64,000 bases of DNA from Erigeron canadensis. Its lineage: Eukaryota > Streptophyta > Magnoliopsida > Asterales > Asteraceae. Each line of letters begins with the position of its first letter. Within the stretch, counting starts at the first letter, position 1. A program made the position numbers and the translations under genes. Of this stretch, positions 23,900 through 35,173 are shown piece by piece. The notes under the pieces were generated by a model. The model ran no database searches, was not told the DNA's origin, and worked only from the letters and a program-made list of their open reading frames with translations. The DNA is taken from NCBI RefSeq assembly GCF_010389155.1, contig NC_057769.1:31682735-31746734 (forward strand), given 5' to 3'.

Positions 23900-24809
23900 T
23901 TATGCTTGAGAATGGGACGAGAGAAAGGATGGATGTTAGGGGATTAAAGCCGAGAATCAGGAAGAATCGTAACTGAAATCAAATCATCAATCAGTAATTA
24001 TGTACAATACCAACAACCGTATCCAACACTACTACAACAAAAATAACAATTGTGATTGAAGTCTACTTCCTTGAGATATACGAGTATATCCCTCTCGATA
24101 GCCCACTACACGTAAAAAAAAAAACATGGTTTGATTTTTTGAATTATAAGAATAAAAAAGTTCTAAAAAATAATATATTTTATATAATAATTAATTTTTT
24201 TTATATAAGCCTTTTCTTTAGTCATGCATATCTTTCATTATATATAATTACATTTTATGTATCAAACCACAACAATTATAAGTATGCCATTTGAATTGAT
24301 GCGGTCCAACCTTACACAATGAGTCACCTTGTTAGCGAGTGTATTTGTTTTTGGTGTAAATTGACCCAACTCGTAAAGTCTAACAACTATTTTATTCATA
24401 CTAACAAAAAATATATTATATTTGACGAAGTTACTTTATACTTATAATGGGTCAAGGTCCATCCTGACTAAAACTATCTCACTATTATTTATATGGATAA
24501 TTTAATAAAATTTTGATCCATAATGTATTCAGTTTTATCCATCAAAACTAAAAAACCTTTTTTTCTTTCTAGTTTTCAAATAGACTCGTATGATTTAATT
24601 AATGATAAAAATCAAATTAAATTTTTGTATAGTGATTTTTAACAAATCATGACATTTTGGTCTCACTTAGAAACAAAATCATATCATCACATATCCATCA
24701 ATTCTTTATGAACTTCCTATCTTACTACTAGACTATTATTGCATGAAACATATTCAAGTTTATTTTTTTTAAAACTAATCAAACAATATAATATATATTT
24801 ATCTATACT
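23900..24809. other. Distal upstream of GRP-1
   Basis: Contains CTACAACAAAAATAACAATTG near 24030, which is nearly repeated upstream of GRP-3 (30370), so the duplicated block extends at least this far. The open frame 24052-24294 is AT-rich noise. Confidence 0.45.
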
Positions 24810-25179
24810 TCTATACTATATTATAAAGCAAATCCATTTTTCAACTTTTAACTTTCAATTTCAACAATGTACACATGATAATGCATGATGTACCATACAT
24901 CAATCCTACAATTTTGTCTCTCCTTCATAAATTATTTTACTCCTCTAATTTTTTCAAAATATTTTATCTCAAAAACCGTAAATCGATAAATTATAAAAAT
25001 TATATGGGTGTTCTTAAAAGTTCATGCTCTTTCATTAGAGATGTCATTCGATATACTTTTAACGAATTTTTAAATTCGAGGGCGGAGCCCATATGGCTAA
25101 GGCGTTTGCCTATGACACTCTATGACCTATCACACTTTATGACCTATCACCGCCGCAACGCGCAGGTACTTGCTCTCGT
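24810..25179 (+). mobile_element. Helitron-like non-autonomous element
   Basis: Starts TCTATACTATATTATAAAGC and ends with the GC-rich CGCCGCAACGCGC followed by AGGTACTTGCTCTCGT. It shares most of its body with the copy at 11.4-11.8 kb, including AAAAATTATATGGGTGTTC, CATGCTCTTTCATTAGAGATG and the CTATGACCTATCAC repeats. No helicase; flanks show no direct repeat, as expected for Helitrons. The open frame 24875-25243 is not a gene. Confidence 0.65.
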
Positions 25180-25529
25180 ATTTATTATAATATCTATAAT
25201 ATATAGTAAATCTGTAAATTGTATGCATATATGGGCCGGCTAGTAGAAAGTGGACATAGAGTTGCCCTGTGAATAATGGGCCTTAAAATGTCCAATTGGA
25301 TGCAGCTCGTAAGTCGTAACAACTCAAGCAACAATTTTTCAAAGGATCTTTTTTGCTTTTTCTATTAAGGGGCCGGGTGGATGACGAGCTATTTCATGTC
25401 ACGTACTTTAATCAGGCTGTATAATGGCCTTTAATGGGGTTCCGGTACGTGTTGTCAAAACTATGTCTCTAGTATGAGTTAATTAGGAACGCTTATATCA
25501 CAACATTTTTGAAATTGATTTTGTTTTTA

Positions 25530-26056
25530 CATTACAACAAAAATGTTAATTACTCACAATTATTTTCTCACATTTCTAAAAAATGTAAAAAAATATATTA
25601 ATTTATTCACATTTAAAATTGTTTAAAAAAATATTCACACTTAGAAGTGTGAAAAAATTAATAAAGACATACTTTTTTTATAAGTATAAATGTATAAGCA
25701 AAATGTTCACACTTAAAAGTGTGAAAAAATGTAAAACATTTTCACACTTAAAAGTGTGAGAGCTAATTTGTCACACTCAAATTCCTCACACTTCCTCTTG
25801 TGTGAGGAAATTTGGTGTCACAAGTTACTTCCACACTTTTAAGTGTTAACAATTATATATTTTTACACACTTGAAATGTGAACTTTTTGTTTCTACATAT
25901 ATAATTGTGAAATTTTTTTGATCTTTTAACTTTTTCACACTTTTAAATGTGAGTTTTTTTCACACATTTATAAGTGTGAACAAATTTACAATTTTTTAAA
26001 CATTTTTAAAAAGTGCGAAGAAATGAATGTTAAGATATAACATATTTGTTGTAGTG
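25530..26056. mobile_element. CACTA-type MITE with AAGTGTGAA palindromes, 527 bp
   Basis: Ends CATTACAACAAAAATG and, read inward from the right, CACTACAACAAATATG, the CACTA terminal motif with one change at the left. A 3-bp target duplication TTA lies at 25527-25529 and 26057-26059, as expected for this superfamily. Inside are several hairpins such as TTCACACTTAAAAGTGTGAA (two close copies near 25710-25760), TTCACACTTAGAAGTGTGAA and CCTCACACTTCCTCTTGTGTGAGG-type stems, and the whole element also folds on itself. Confidence 0.8.
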
Positions 26057-26304
26057 TTAATATGTACAAGAATCAATTATATCTAGACGTTACCTCTTTG
26101 GCAAATATGGAGTTTATTTAAATCAAAAACAATTATTAAATAATTTAAAAGATTGTGATAACATAATTAAAGTGTTCATGTAACTACCAGATTAGATATT
26201 TTAAAACATCAATACACGAGACAAGAAAAGATTACCTAATTATACGTTATGATACTAGCTAGTAGAAAAAAAACTTAAAAACAAATTAAACAAAAAAAAC
26301 TTAA

Positions 26305-26691
26305 CTATACGTACAAAAGATCGACTAAGCCCAAAAGACAAAAAGCCAGTCGGGAAACAGAAGCCTTGTTGAGGCTACCGGCGGTGTTGTGATGATTTCG
26401 AGCCGGAGTATTGCCCCCACCTGCAGCTGCATACGCAGGAATCACTGCACCAGCGGTATCCGTGCCACCTCCACCTGAATGAGCACCTTCTCCCCCTCCG
26501 CCTGCATGAGCACCGCCGCCGCCTCCACGTTTATTAACAGAAATCAGATCATCGCCGTCTTGATCTTTGTGATTGATCACGTCATGATTTGAGGATGCAC
26601 ATATATCGTTAATTAAGTAATTAATCGATAGCAGAATTAACATCATCGCTGGTTTCATCACCATTTTCTTTGCAATAGTACTACTATTCAT
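26305..26691 (-). CDS. Secreted Gly-rich protein, GRP-2
   Basis: 128 residues from ATG at 26691. The N terminus MNSSTIAKKMVMKPAMMLILLS has a hydrophobic signal-like segment that may cleave after about residue 32 (CASS). A short acidic block (DQDGDDLISVNKR) follows, then a glycine-rich core with GGGGGAHAGGGGEGAHSGGGG, then an alanine/threonine stretch and a hydrophobic C terminus LAFCLLGLVDLLYV. The order signal, acidic block, low-complexity core and hydrophobic tail is that of GRP-1 and GRP-3, but sequence identity is low, so common origin is only likely. It lies between them on the same strand. Function not known. Confidence 0.7.
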   Translation of the reverse strand: MNSSTIAKKMVMKPAMMLILLSINYLINDICASSNHDVINHKDQDGDDLISVNKRGGGGGAHAGGGGEGAHSGGGGTDTAGAVIPAYAAAGGGNTPARNHHNTAGSLNKASVSRLAFCLLGLVDLLYV

Positions 26692-26699
26692 TTTTTATT

Positions 26700-27268
26700 T
26701 GTCTTTAATCCATCTTTATCTTGAGCAACTTACCAAGAATATATTGGCTACTTGCTAAAGGTAGAATCGGATCCTGTATTAGATTTTTAAGGAAGGAATC
26801 ATAATGGTACGTAATAAAAATCTTTCATTTTAGCCAATTGTTTGGGAAATGATTAATCCTTCCAACTAAATAGCTTAATAATATATCCTCCTAATCATGA
26901 GATGATGACATTTTCGTAAATGTCATCAGGGGCAATATTAGGAAAAAGAATTAGTGGATACCGCATGCAATCTTCTTAATGTTTTAAGAAGATTATTAGA
27001 CTATTTGGTTAGAAAGATTTAACATTTTCCATTGTCAAATACTCAAATGTTGTGTAAAGTAACCTATATATGCATACGAATCATCTAAGTATTTAAATAA
27101 ATCAAGTCTAATTGAAATACGTTTATAGCGAGTAGTATGTTAATTCTAGGTAGGTTTCAATTTGTTAAGGAAGTGAGAGGTTTTGCTTTTTTAAAAGTAT
27201 AGATCCAAACGTAAGCATGCATATTTAGATATTTAATCATTAATTTGAGGTATCACCTTACACTGTTA
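26700..27268. other. Upstream region of GRP-2
   Basis: AT-rich 5' flank. No certain TATA box and no leader intron like that of GRP-1 and GRP-3 was recognised. Confidence 0.4.
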
Positions 27269-27560
27269 GGTCGCGTTTGGTTCACAGAATCTGATGGAAT
27301 TTGATGGAATTGGAATTGAATTACATTCCTTAGTGCGTTTGGTTGCACAAAGAAGAGAGAATCTCATTCCATAGGAATGTAAACATTCCATCATTTAATG
27401 GAATCTCCATTCCTTGGGGATGGAGGAAGGAATTTCATTTCTTCCATCACTTAAATTTTCAAAAAATCAAAAACATTCCGTCAAATTCCATTCCTTCAAA
27501 TTCCAATTCCTTTGAAAGATTTCATTCCTTCCCAAAACATTCTGTGAACCAAACGCGCCC
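27269..27560. mobile_element. Tourist-like (PIF/Harbinger) MITE, 292 bp, TSD TTA
   Basis: Left end GGTCGCGTTTGGTTCACAGA and right end TTCTGTGAACCAAACGCGCC are inverted repeats of about 22 bp. TTA flanks both sides (27266-27268 and 27561-27563), the PIF/Harbinger duplication. The interior has many GGAATT/AATTCC repeats. Similar GGAATTG-rich fragments lie at 55.2 and 61.3-61.9 kb. The open frame 27343-27564 is part of the repeat. Confidence 0.85.
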
Positions 27561-27563
27561 TTA

Positions 27564-28064
27564 GTTTATGAAATTTGCCGTTCAAAATAATACAGTAATA
27601 AAATCAACGTTTTCCCTATTTTTTTTGGCTAATTTTTACATTCAAAGTTAAAAATAATTAAAAGGAAAATCTTTTTAATTGTTCTATAAATAAGTTGGTT
27701 ATCCCTTAACATTAATCACTTTGTTAAATAACCAATTTTAGGTGTTAGAATGTTCTATTACAATATCTAATCTAACTCTAATTATTTCATGAATCAAAGA
27801 TATAGATGGTTGTGTACAGAAATTTTGAAAGAAAAAGAATAAAAAGGCGAAAAGATTGTTGACCGTCAAATGGGTTATAAATGTGTATTTATAAACAAAA
27901 GAAAAACCCTTTGTCCAGCTTTAATCTCTTGAGATCCAACTTTAAACAACTTCAACCCTTGAGACTTTAATTATCTTCAACCAACATCCATACCCAAAAA
28001 TAACACTAATCATATATACAATAAGAAGGATATTTAAATAAAAGATATATGAGAATAAAATAAT
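27564..28064. other. Intergenic, nothing recognised
   Basis: AT-rich; no gene or bounded repeat seen. Confidence 0.5.
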
Positions 28065-28425
28065 GGTTACGAGAGTTTCCTTATTTTGAGAACCATTTTT
28101 TTTTGTAAGAACCATAAAAAACTCTTAAATTAAATTATATATTTGTTTACATGTTTTTTTTGTTCATTCACACGTGACATGATATAAAAATATATGTTGT
28201 AAAAGAATTTTTTAAGGAAACCTTTAAATTAGCTTTTTGTGAACTTGTGAATGAATTTATTCACGTTTTTTGTTCACATGTGACAAAGGGCTATATACAA
28301 GGTTTTGAACAAAAAGTTCTTCTACAACATATAACAAAAAAAAACACAAGTGATCCAATATGAAAATTAAGAGTTCTCAAAGTTCTTACAAAAAAGTAGG
28401 TTCTCAAAAGAAAGGTCCCCATGAT
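28065..28425. mobile_element. Foldback MITE, relative of the 4.9 kb element
   Basis: The left arm has CCTTATTTTGAGAACCATT and GTAAGAACC; the right arm ends GTTCTTACAAAAAAGTAGG and TTCTCAAAAGAAAGG. The arms mirror each other. The TTTTGAGAAC and GAGAAC/GTTCTC motifs near both ends match those of the foldback at 4894-5405, so these are one diverged family. Confidence 0.6.
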
Positions 28426-28547
28426 AATGATTCTTATTAATTTTAACAAGTTGTTGGCATGGTTTTCAAAACCGAATCAAATGAACACAGATCCGAATTG
28501 GCCGGTTGTTTTTCTTGACTAGTTCAGTTTATTTTTTAGGTTATTAG

Positions 28548-28823
28548 ACTTATGCTCGCGCAATGTGGCGGCGGTGTAGGTAGTGATGGAGGAGGTGGGG
28601 CCGACGATGGTAGTGAATGTAAAAGTAATTGATGTTAAAGGTGATAATGTAGTTATTTTAAGTTTTGGTGGATCTATACCTTAAATTATTTCATTAAGGT
28701 ATTATAGGTATATTAGATAGAGATGTATAAATTAGTGAATAAAGAAAATGGTATAATTGATTTTTCAAAGATAAAAAGTTTAAGGGAAAAAATAGATAAC
28801 TTGTTTTATTAGATACTATAGAT
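28548..28823 (-). mobile_element. Helitron-like fragment
   Basis: On the minus strand it starts TCTATAGTATCTAATAAAAC and ends CGCCGCCACATTGCGCGAGCATAAGTCTA. The GC-rich CCGCC...TGCGCGAG text is the one seen before other Helitron-type 3' ends here. The terminal CTAGT is not intact. Confidence 0.5.
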
Positions 28824-29353
28824 AAGTACGTAAAACAAGTTCAAATTAAAGTAACTTATGAGAGTGGAAGTTGAACATGAGACCTTATACGTACATGCAC
28901 AAATCCATTAATTACACTAGATAGAAAAACTAATAATAATATAATTAATACATGTCGTAGTTTTTTTTTTTTTTTTTCAAATCCTTGTGATCAGATAATT
29001 ACATACTAATATTGTTTAATATAAACCATGTCGTAATTTTTTTTATTTATCAATTGTTCTTTGTTCGATCATGCATCTTATTATTTTGATACAAAGTTAA
29101 CAGCCTCTAGAAACCAACAAAACCAGTAAATAACCTATACTATTCAACGTAAACGTGCAAACAAAGAGGGTACGTAGTCGATCATATCATAATTAAGGCT
29201 CAAGAGCAACGTCATTAAACAAGCTAGTGCTACGAAAAAACGACAAACAAATAATAAAACTACAACAAATAAAAATTAAATATATATCATCCTATCATTC
29301 AATTAATTCCACACGTACGACATAATTAAGGCACAGCATGTTGTATGCATTAA
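28824..29353. other. 3' flank of GRP-3
   Basis: No gene. Contains a poly-T run near 28960-28977 and text such as ACAACAAATAAAA and CATCCTATCATTC that is also found downstream of GRP-1 (23065-23095), so the 3' flank was duplicated too. Confidence 0.5.
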
Positions 29354-29710
29354 TTAAGTTATGCACGAAAGAAGTACTAAGCCCAAAATAGTAGTATAAG
29401 CCAATGCGGGATAAGCAGCAGTAGCAGCATCATTACCATAATAATGATCATGATAAGGATGATAATAAGGATGATGATGATGATGATGATAATGATGATA
29501 ACGACTAACACTTCGATAACCTCCTCCTCTTCCACCTGAACGATAACTTTTGCCACTTGAACTATGAGAACTTCCTCCTAGTTTATCAACAGCCAAATTC
29601 GGTTTGGATTTGTGATTATCATCATTTAGGACGACGCCACCATTATTGGAGGATGCCGCGTTAATTAGGCAAGGGAATAGCAAAATCAACATGATAATCG
29701 TCTTCATCAT
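29354..29710 (-). CDS. Secreted Gly/His-rich protein, GRP-3
   Basis: 118 residues from ATG at 29710. A signal peptide (about residues 1-19, MMKTIIMLILLFPCLINA) leads into VVLNDDNHKSKPNLAVDKLG, the block shared with GRP-1. Then comes a short SG/RSGG-rich part and, unlike GRP-1, a histidine/tyrosine stretch at residues 71-91 with 11 His in 21 residues. The hydrophobic tail (about residues 101-117) resembles GRP-1. The His stretch is encoded by a GAT/CAT-type microsatellite near 29470-29495, which likely explains its sudden origin. Metal binding is possible from the make-up but not shown. The leader has an intron (about 29723-30054; donor GCTAG/GTACGT, acceptor TTTCAG). Confidence 0.8.
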   Translation of the reverse strand: MMKTIIMLILLFPCLINAASSNNGGVVLNDDNHKSKPNLAVDKLGGSSHSSSGKSYRSGGRGGGYRSVSRYHHYHHHHHHPYYHPYHDHYYGNDAATAAYPALAYTTILGLVLLSCIT

Positions 29711-29722
29711 CTCTGATTTATT

Positions 29723-30140
29723 CTGAAATTAAATCAAAAAACAAATTAAAGATGTGATTAAATTAATTGACCGGTTGTTGTTATTTGATATATTCCGTTT
29801 TAATTAGCAACCAAAATTAATTAAGTCATACTACTCCTACATAATAATTTAACCAAAATTTCATATGAATATATTAAGATAGCTAGGATATTCGTATTAA
29901 ATTGATAGATATATTCATGTATATATAGTGGCTATTAACCTTTGCAAAAGATCTACTACTGTTTAATTAATTAAAACCTAATTATACGTACGAGCTCGAG
30001 ACATGCAAATTATATATAATAATAAAAAAAACTAGAGACTTACAATTTACGTACCTAGCTAGCTAAAGGACACGAATTGCTTAATTTCTCTTTTTCTATA
30101 TATAGCTTCTGCTCGATCGGATCGAGTATATATCTTTGGC
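29723..30140 (-). promoter_or_regulatory. Leader intron and TATA region of GRP-3
   Basis: The minus strand has a TATA box CTATATATAG at about 30094-30105, a short leader exon, then a roughly 330-bp intron that ends 13 bp before the start codon. The upstream text CGATCCGATCGAGCAGAAG resembles that of GRP-1. Confidence 0.6.
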
Positions 30141-30536
30141 TTGATTTTTAGGGGTTTAATTTGTTGCTTGATAATGCATGAAACGAGAGGCCTCGATCTG
30201 TATTTATAATGTACGTAGTTTGTGGATAAGTGCCGGGAATTAGAAAGAATAATCACAACTGAATTCTATCATAAATCAGTAATCATAGAAAGAATAATCA
30301 CAACTGAATTCTATCATAAATCAGTAATCATGTACAATACAAACAACTAACCGTATCCATCGATCACTCGTACCACAAAAATAACAATTGTGACTAAACT
30401 CTATTTCGTTGAGATATACATCCTCGATTTCTCGCTATAGCTTAGAAAAATTAAAAAATAGAAACCATGGGTTGATTGATTTTTAGAATTATAAGAATAA
30501 GTGCTCAAAAATAATATATATATATTTTATTTTATA
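30141..30536. other. Upstream of GRP-3 with a 51-bp direct repeat
   Basis: The block AGAAAGAATAATCACAACTG followed by AATTCTATCATAAATCAGTAATCAT occurs twice in tandem (from about 30241 and from about 30287). The rest is alignable by eye to the region upstream of GRP-1. Confidence 0.6.
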
Positions 30537-30537
30537 T

Positions 30538-30830
30538 GGTAACATTCTGGAAAGAACACGGTGAGAATACTTAAAAATATCATTTTGATGCATTAAAATT
30601 TCATAAAACTAATATAGTGTAAAATTAATTATCACTATTTAATTGTTTAACAACACACTGATATGTCAAAATTGAAAAATTCACGTTGTTTGTTGGATGC
30701 ATCCATATTGATGAATTTGCATCCAAGATGGATGCACAAAACAAAAAACATGATTTTTTCGATTTTGACAGAACAATGTATTGTTAAATACTTAAATAGT
30801 GAGAGAGAAAATAAAAGATTACCTAATTAT
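30538..30830. mobile_element. Truncated MITE of the GATGCATTAAAA family
   Basis: Carries AACACGGTGAGAATACTTAA, TTTTGATGCATTAAAA, CATAAAACTAATATAGTG and GATTTTTTCGATTTTGACAG in the order seen in the complete pair at 50.36-51.13 kb. The right arm is cut short after TTAAATACTTAAATAGTGAG. Confidence 0.6.
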
Positions 30831-31069
30831 ACATGACCAAGTTTTAACATATTGAGAGAAAAATAAAGATTACGTAATTAAATATCTAGTCATGTACCAT
30901 TTCTCACAAAATTTTCATCTTCTAAGTATTTATAAATCTAACACGTATTTGTAATGTTATAGGTTGATAACGTCAACTTAAATTATAGTATGTGTTATAT
31001 ACTGCCAAACGTAAAATGATCTTTATTATTGGCTTTCTAGTACAAAAGAACACGTATAGACATTTATTT

Positions 31070-31106
31070 ACGAGCATACTACCCGCACGTTGCGGCGGAA
31101 TTTTGT
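31070..31106 (-). mobile_element. Helitron-like 3' end
   Basis: On the minus strand: CCGCCGCAACGTGCGGGTAG followed by TATGCTCGT. The hairpin is CCGCA-ACG-TGCGG, and the CTCGT end matches the elements at 11.8 and 25.2 kb. It lies within the flank shared by the two UGT copies, so it entered after the duplication. The other end was not fixed. Confidence 0.5.
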
Positions 31107-31356
31107 TTTAGGAGTGACAATTTGTTATAAGGGTAGATACGGTAATTCAGTGTTGTAGTGTACGGAGGACCATTTTGAGAACCATATATATAGTGAAAGG
31201 GGTTTTTTGAAAGAAAAAAAAAATATACTTAATTTATTAAGACATACCATAAATAAAACTTCAAAATGCTTTATAAGGGAGTATAGATAATATGTTACTT
31301 GCTTACTTGTATCTTTGTCACATCAAATGTTACATCCTAGCTAGGTGTTGCTAAAC

Positions 31357-32496
31357 ATCAAACGTGGTTCTATTGTTACTATAATCACAAGTCCCGTTAA
31401 TGCAAATCGTGTTCAATCAGCAATTGATCCTGCAAGTCAAGCTAAGCTCAAGATTCAACTTCTTGAACTTCCACTCCCATTAGCCGAAGTTGGTTTACCC
31501 GAAGGATGTGAGAATTTGGACATGCTTCCATCAGCCGCCCACGCAATCAATATGTTACGCGCAATGAATCTGTTAGATAAAGAACCAGCTGAAAATATGT
31601 TACGGAGTTTATATCCACCTCCTAGCTAGTTGCATTATTTCAGATGGTTTTTTTCCTTGGACCAGCTAGCTAGGATGTTTTGCATTCTTGTGCGTACACA
31701 TAGTGACATATACTAATATATATATTGAATGAAATAGATTCCAACTCGGAGTATTTTGTAATGCCTGGTCTGCCCGACAGGATTGAAGTTACCAAACCCC
31801 AGGCTTCAACTTGGGGAAGAAAAGACTCAAAAGAAATGACAGATATTTTGGAACGTACGAATGTTGGAAGTTGAAATGACTTCTAGTGGGATTGTGGTTA
31901 ATAGCTTTGAGAAGTTAGAGCCCAAGTATGTCGAGGAGTTCATGAAAGTAAAAGATCAAAAAGTGTGGTGTGTCGGACCGGTTTCACTGTGGTCTATGTT
32001 TGTTTGGGAAGTTTAACATATTGTTCCACTGCATGAACAATCCATTGAGCTTAATTGGGTTGGGATTGGAGTTATCGAAAATACCATTTATTTGGTTTAT
32101 TAGAAACACAAGTGATGAATTTGAGCAATGGCTTCTAGAAGAAAAATTAATATGAAGAAAGGATTAAAGGGAAAGGTCTCATGGTCCGTGGTTGGGCACC
32201 CCAAGTCTTGATATTGTCACACCATGCCATTGGGGGTTTTATTACGCATTGTGGGTGGAACTCGACTCTTGAAGGGATTTCTGCTGGAATCCCAATGGTT
32301 ACATGGCCACAATTACCAGAACAGTTCCTAAACGAAAGATTTATCATAGACGTATTGAAAATCAGTGTGAAGATTATTGGTGCAGAGGTTCCTGCTATGT
32401 TCATAGAAAGATGGTTCATCTCACCTTAATATGACATTAATGATTGATGCTATTGTCAAAAAAATAGCCAACAAATAATTTCCAAATTGCGTGTAG
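31357..32496 (+). pseudogene. Decayed UGT73-type glycosyltransferase copy
   Basis: Clearly related to the intact gene at 38306-39790. The match starts near codon 34 (RGSIVTIITSPVNAN), so the first 33 codons with the catalytic His are missing. After CPPPS an added CTAG shifts the frame (about 31620). Further breaks seen by comparison: loss of about 50 bp after the TNDVAK position, loss of about 105 bp after VSL (near 31988), an added TTA-like insertion before YEER (about 32148), and loss of about 180 bp near the 3' end (32405-32420). The PSPG region, from [15 protein letters not shown] to MVTWPQ, is still readable. It keeps a terminal TAG at 32494-32496. No working enzyme is possible. Its flanks also match those of the intact gene. 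Confidence 0.9.
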
Positions 32497-33418
32497 CCAC
32501 TATTAGGAGCATAACTCTTTTAAGGAAAACCAAAAATCAAAATTGTAAGCCACTATTACACAATGTACTTTAAGGGCAATAGATTATACATACCTTAAGG
32601 CGTTTAAGATAGAGTTTTATTTTATTTGAGGGGGTTACGAAAACGCCGTGAATAAAAAATAATGTGTTTCATAAACCATAAATTCAATGTTTAAAATAAT
32701 CATGATGAGTCATGTTGGATATGGGTCACACTTATGATTTATCTGATTTTTGTCAAGTTATAAACCATACAACATGTTCCGTCATGTTCAATGAACATTA
32801 AAGGATCTTGATTGTTATTTTGAACATATATTGAGCCTTACACACAATCTTAAATGGAAAAAATTGTTACTTTAGTATCTAGAGAAAATTGAAGAGCTTT
32901 CTTTTTGGTTATGGGTGTGTTTGGAATAAAACCAAGAATCCTAAAAGCTAATTGAAACATAAAAGAAAATGAGAATAGAAAGATGCTCGTTTCCATGTTT
33001 TAGTAACCTAGATCTTTTTGGCTGTGTAGGATGATCTTGTTATAGGCCAACTGCCCCCCAACCCTCATCACACACACAAGCCCCAACCCAATAGAGGTTG
33101 GGGGCAGGGGAAATATATCCTAGTTACTATGATCCAAGTATACTACAAGTTATAGTACCAAGTTTAAATCTACCTAAGGTATACTAGAATAAAGACCGGT
33201 TTTACTAGAATGTTTTACGATTTTCACCTATTAACGAAATTCCATGTAGTCATGAGCGGACTCCTATATCTTACATCTTCGACCAACACGAGCTCTTGGA
33301 CCCTAAAAAGAAGCACGTCCAATTACTTTTGATTTCTTCATGTAGATGTCTTGTTCCAAATCTCGACCATTGTCTTTTCATCTACTTTCAATCAAGCTCC
33401 TTGTAGCCTTGGTATCTA
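32497..33418. other. 3' flank of the UGT pseudogene
   Basis: The first 200 bp (ACACAATGTACTTTAAGGGC, AAAACGCCGTGAAT) matches the 3' flank of the intact UGT gene (39850-39990). Beyond that nothing is recognised. Confidence 0.6.

Positions 33419-33485
<67 letters not shown>
33419..33485. repeat. (TTA)n microsatellite, about 67 bp
   Basis: An uninterrupted run of about 22 TTA/ATT units. It is not coding and should be length-variable among individuals. Confidence 0.95.
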
Positions 33486-33488
<3 letters not shown>

Positions 33489-35173
33489 TTTGAATGTGTA
33501 AAATTAAAAAAATAGTGGGTCCAAGACTAGTACTTGAAAGATGAGTCTATTGGGTGCATTTTTGGAAGGATTAGTCCTTGGAGTGTTTTTTGCTGATGTG
33601 GCGCTGACAGAGACCAATCCTTGGAGGATGAGTGGTCACCATTGGGTACCTTCTTACAACTTTAACTATTGACCTTGTTAATTTGTATATATTCAATGTC
33701 TAACCCTTCTACTTTTAGTTTATGGTAGTCTTGCAAGTTGCAATCACTTTACTTTACATCCAGGTATACAATAATCTCTATATATATGATTAACATTTAA
33801 TGAAAAATAATTAACCTTTAATCAAAAAAGATGGTATAATATTTAGTTAAGGCTAAATTAATATATTTTATTTACTTGTTTATGTAATATAGTTAGAGCT
33901 TTTATTGTTTAGCTTAATATTCATTTATATTTAACTAGATTATTGTCCCGCGTAATACGCGAGTAAGTATATAACTATATTTATATATATCAAAAAATAA
34001 CCAAAAGTGCAAAGACATCGTCTTTGCCCGAGCTTCCTCCCAAATTCAGGAACATTGCTGTTTAAAGGTACAATTTTCTTAAGTAATTATTTACAAATTT
34101 AAATGTTCAATCTTAATTTTTTAACATTTGTTCTTTTGATCTTAGATAAGTTCACAAACACTTGTTATTGTGTTGCTCATTAAGTCTGATTCAACAAGTT
34201 ATCCAACGCCAAAAGTTAATACTCATCCATGTCACCACAAATATCTCGATGTCATTCGGATTTTCATCGCATATCATCAAAAATATCACACATGAACCAT
34301 TCTTTAGACCATGTCAAAGCATATAACCTTTTAAACTGAGTTACGAGATTGCCACCATCAAGCCGATGATCATTTCAGAATCTTGTCTTATTTTCATTCC
34401 CATGTGTACTTTAATAACATCTTAAGGAGGTTAGCAATTGAGTGTGCCTCATAAAATGAGGAACATATATTTGCCCAAATATCATTAACATTTGTTTTAC
34501 ACGGGAACGCAAACTCGGAACCATGGATCACAATGATGATTTAACCCTAATGACATCCAGATTTTGAACCACATGTCATATCCATTTATACATCAATGCT
34601 AAATTAAGAATATCCAAACTAAATTGACCTATATATATATTTTAAATAAAACATATCATAAAATTTTAAATAAAATATAACACTCTGATAAGTGTTTTTT
34701 TTTTTTGTATAAAGATGACTTTTTTACATGCTTTATTTTTTTTATATGTGTAATGACAATTAGTAACAAAAATTCAAAAAGGGATAATAATGAAAATTCT
34801 TTTAAAATCCGCATAATACGCGAAATAAACATATTATCAGCCCTTATTCATACAAAATATCAAATAATTGGCTTTGAACCATAATAGTGTCTATATTATC
34901 TAATAAAGTAACATGATTCATAATAAAGTTCACATTACAATGGCCTATGTTATTAAATATTGTTTCTATCTGTTTCAATATAAATATTTATAATAAAAAT
35001 AATATACAATAATATATAACCAGTATACACATATTTATTAGATGATAATTTTATCAATTTTTTTATATGTGAATACATTTAAAATGTATTTGTGTGAAAA
35101 AGTATTAAGGGTATATTATGTTATAGTTAAAAAAATTTAGAAATACGGTAGTATATTTAAATTTAATATATAC
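33486..35173. other. Intergenic with Helitron-like remnants
   Basis: On the minus strand a Helitron-type 3' end lies at 33934-33968: hairpin text CTCGCGTATTACGCGGG, then CTAGT at 33938-33934. A similar CCGCATAATACGCG lies at 34808-34821. The body between (for example TCGGATTTTCATCGCATATC near 34256-34275) may come from a gene fragment but I could not read a domain. Confidence 0.4.

Noticed and set aside
33942..35170. Possible captured gene fragment in the Helitron-like remnant
   Set aside because: No frame longer than a few dozen residues and no domain could be read; kept only as a possibility.
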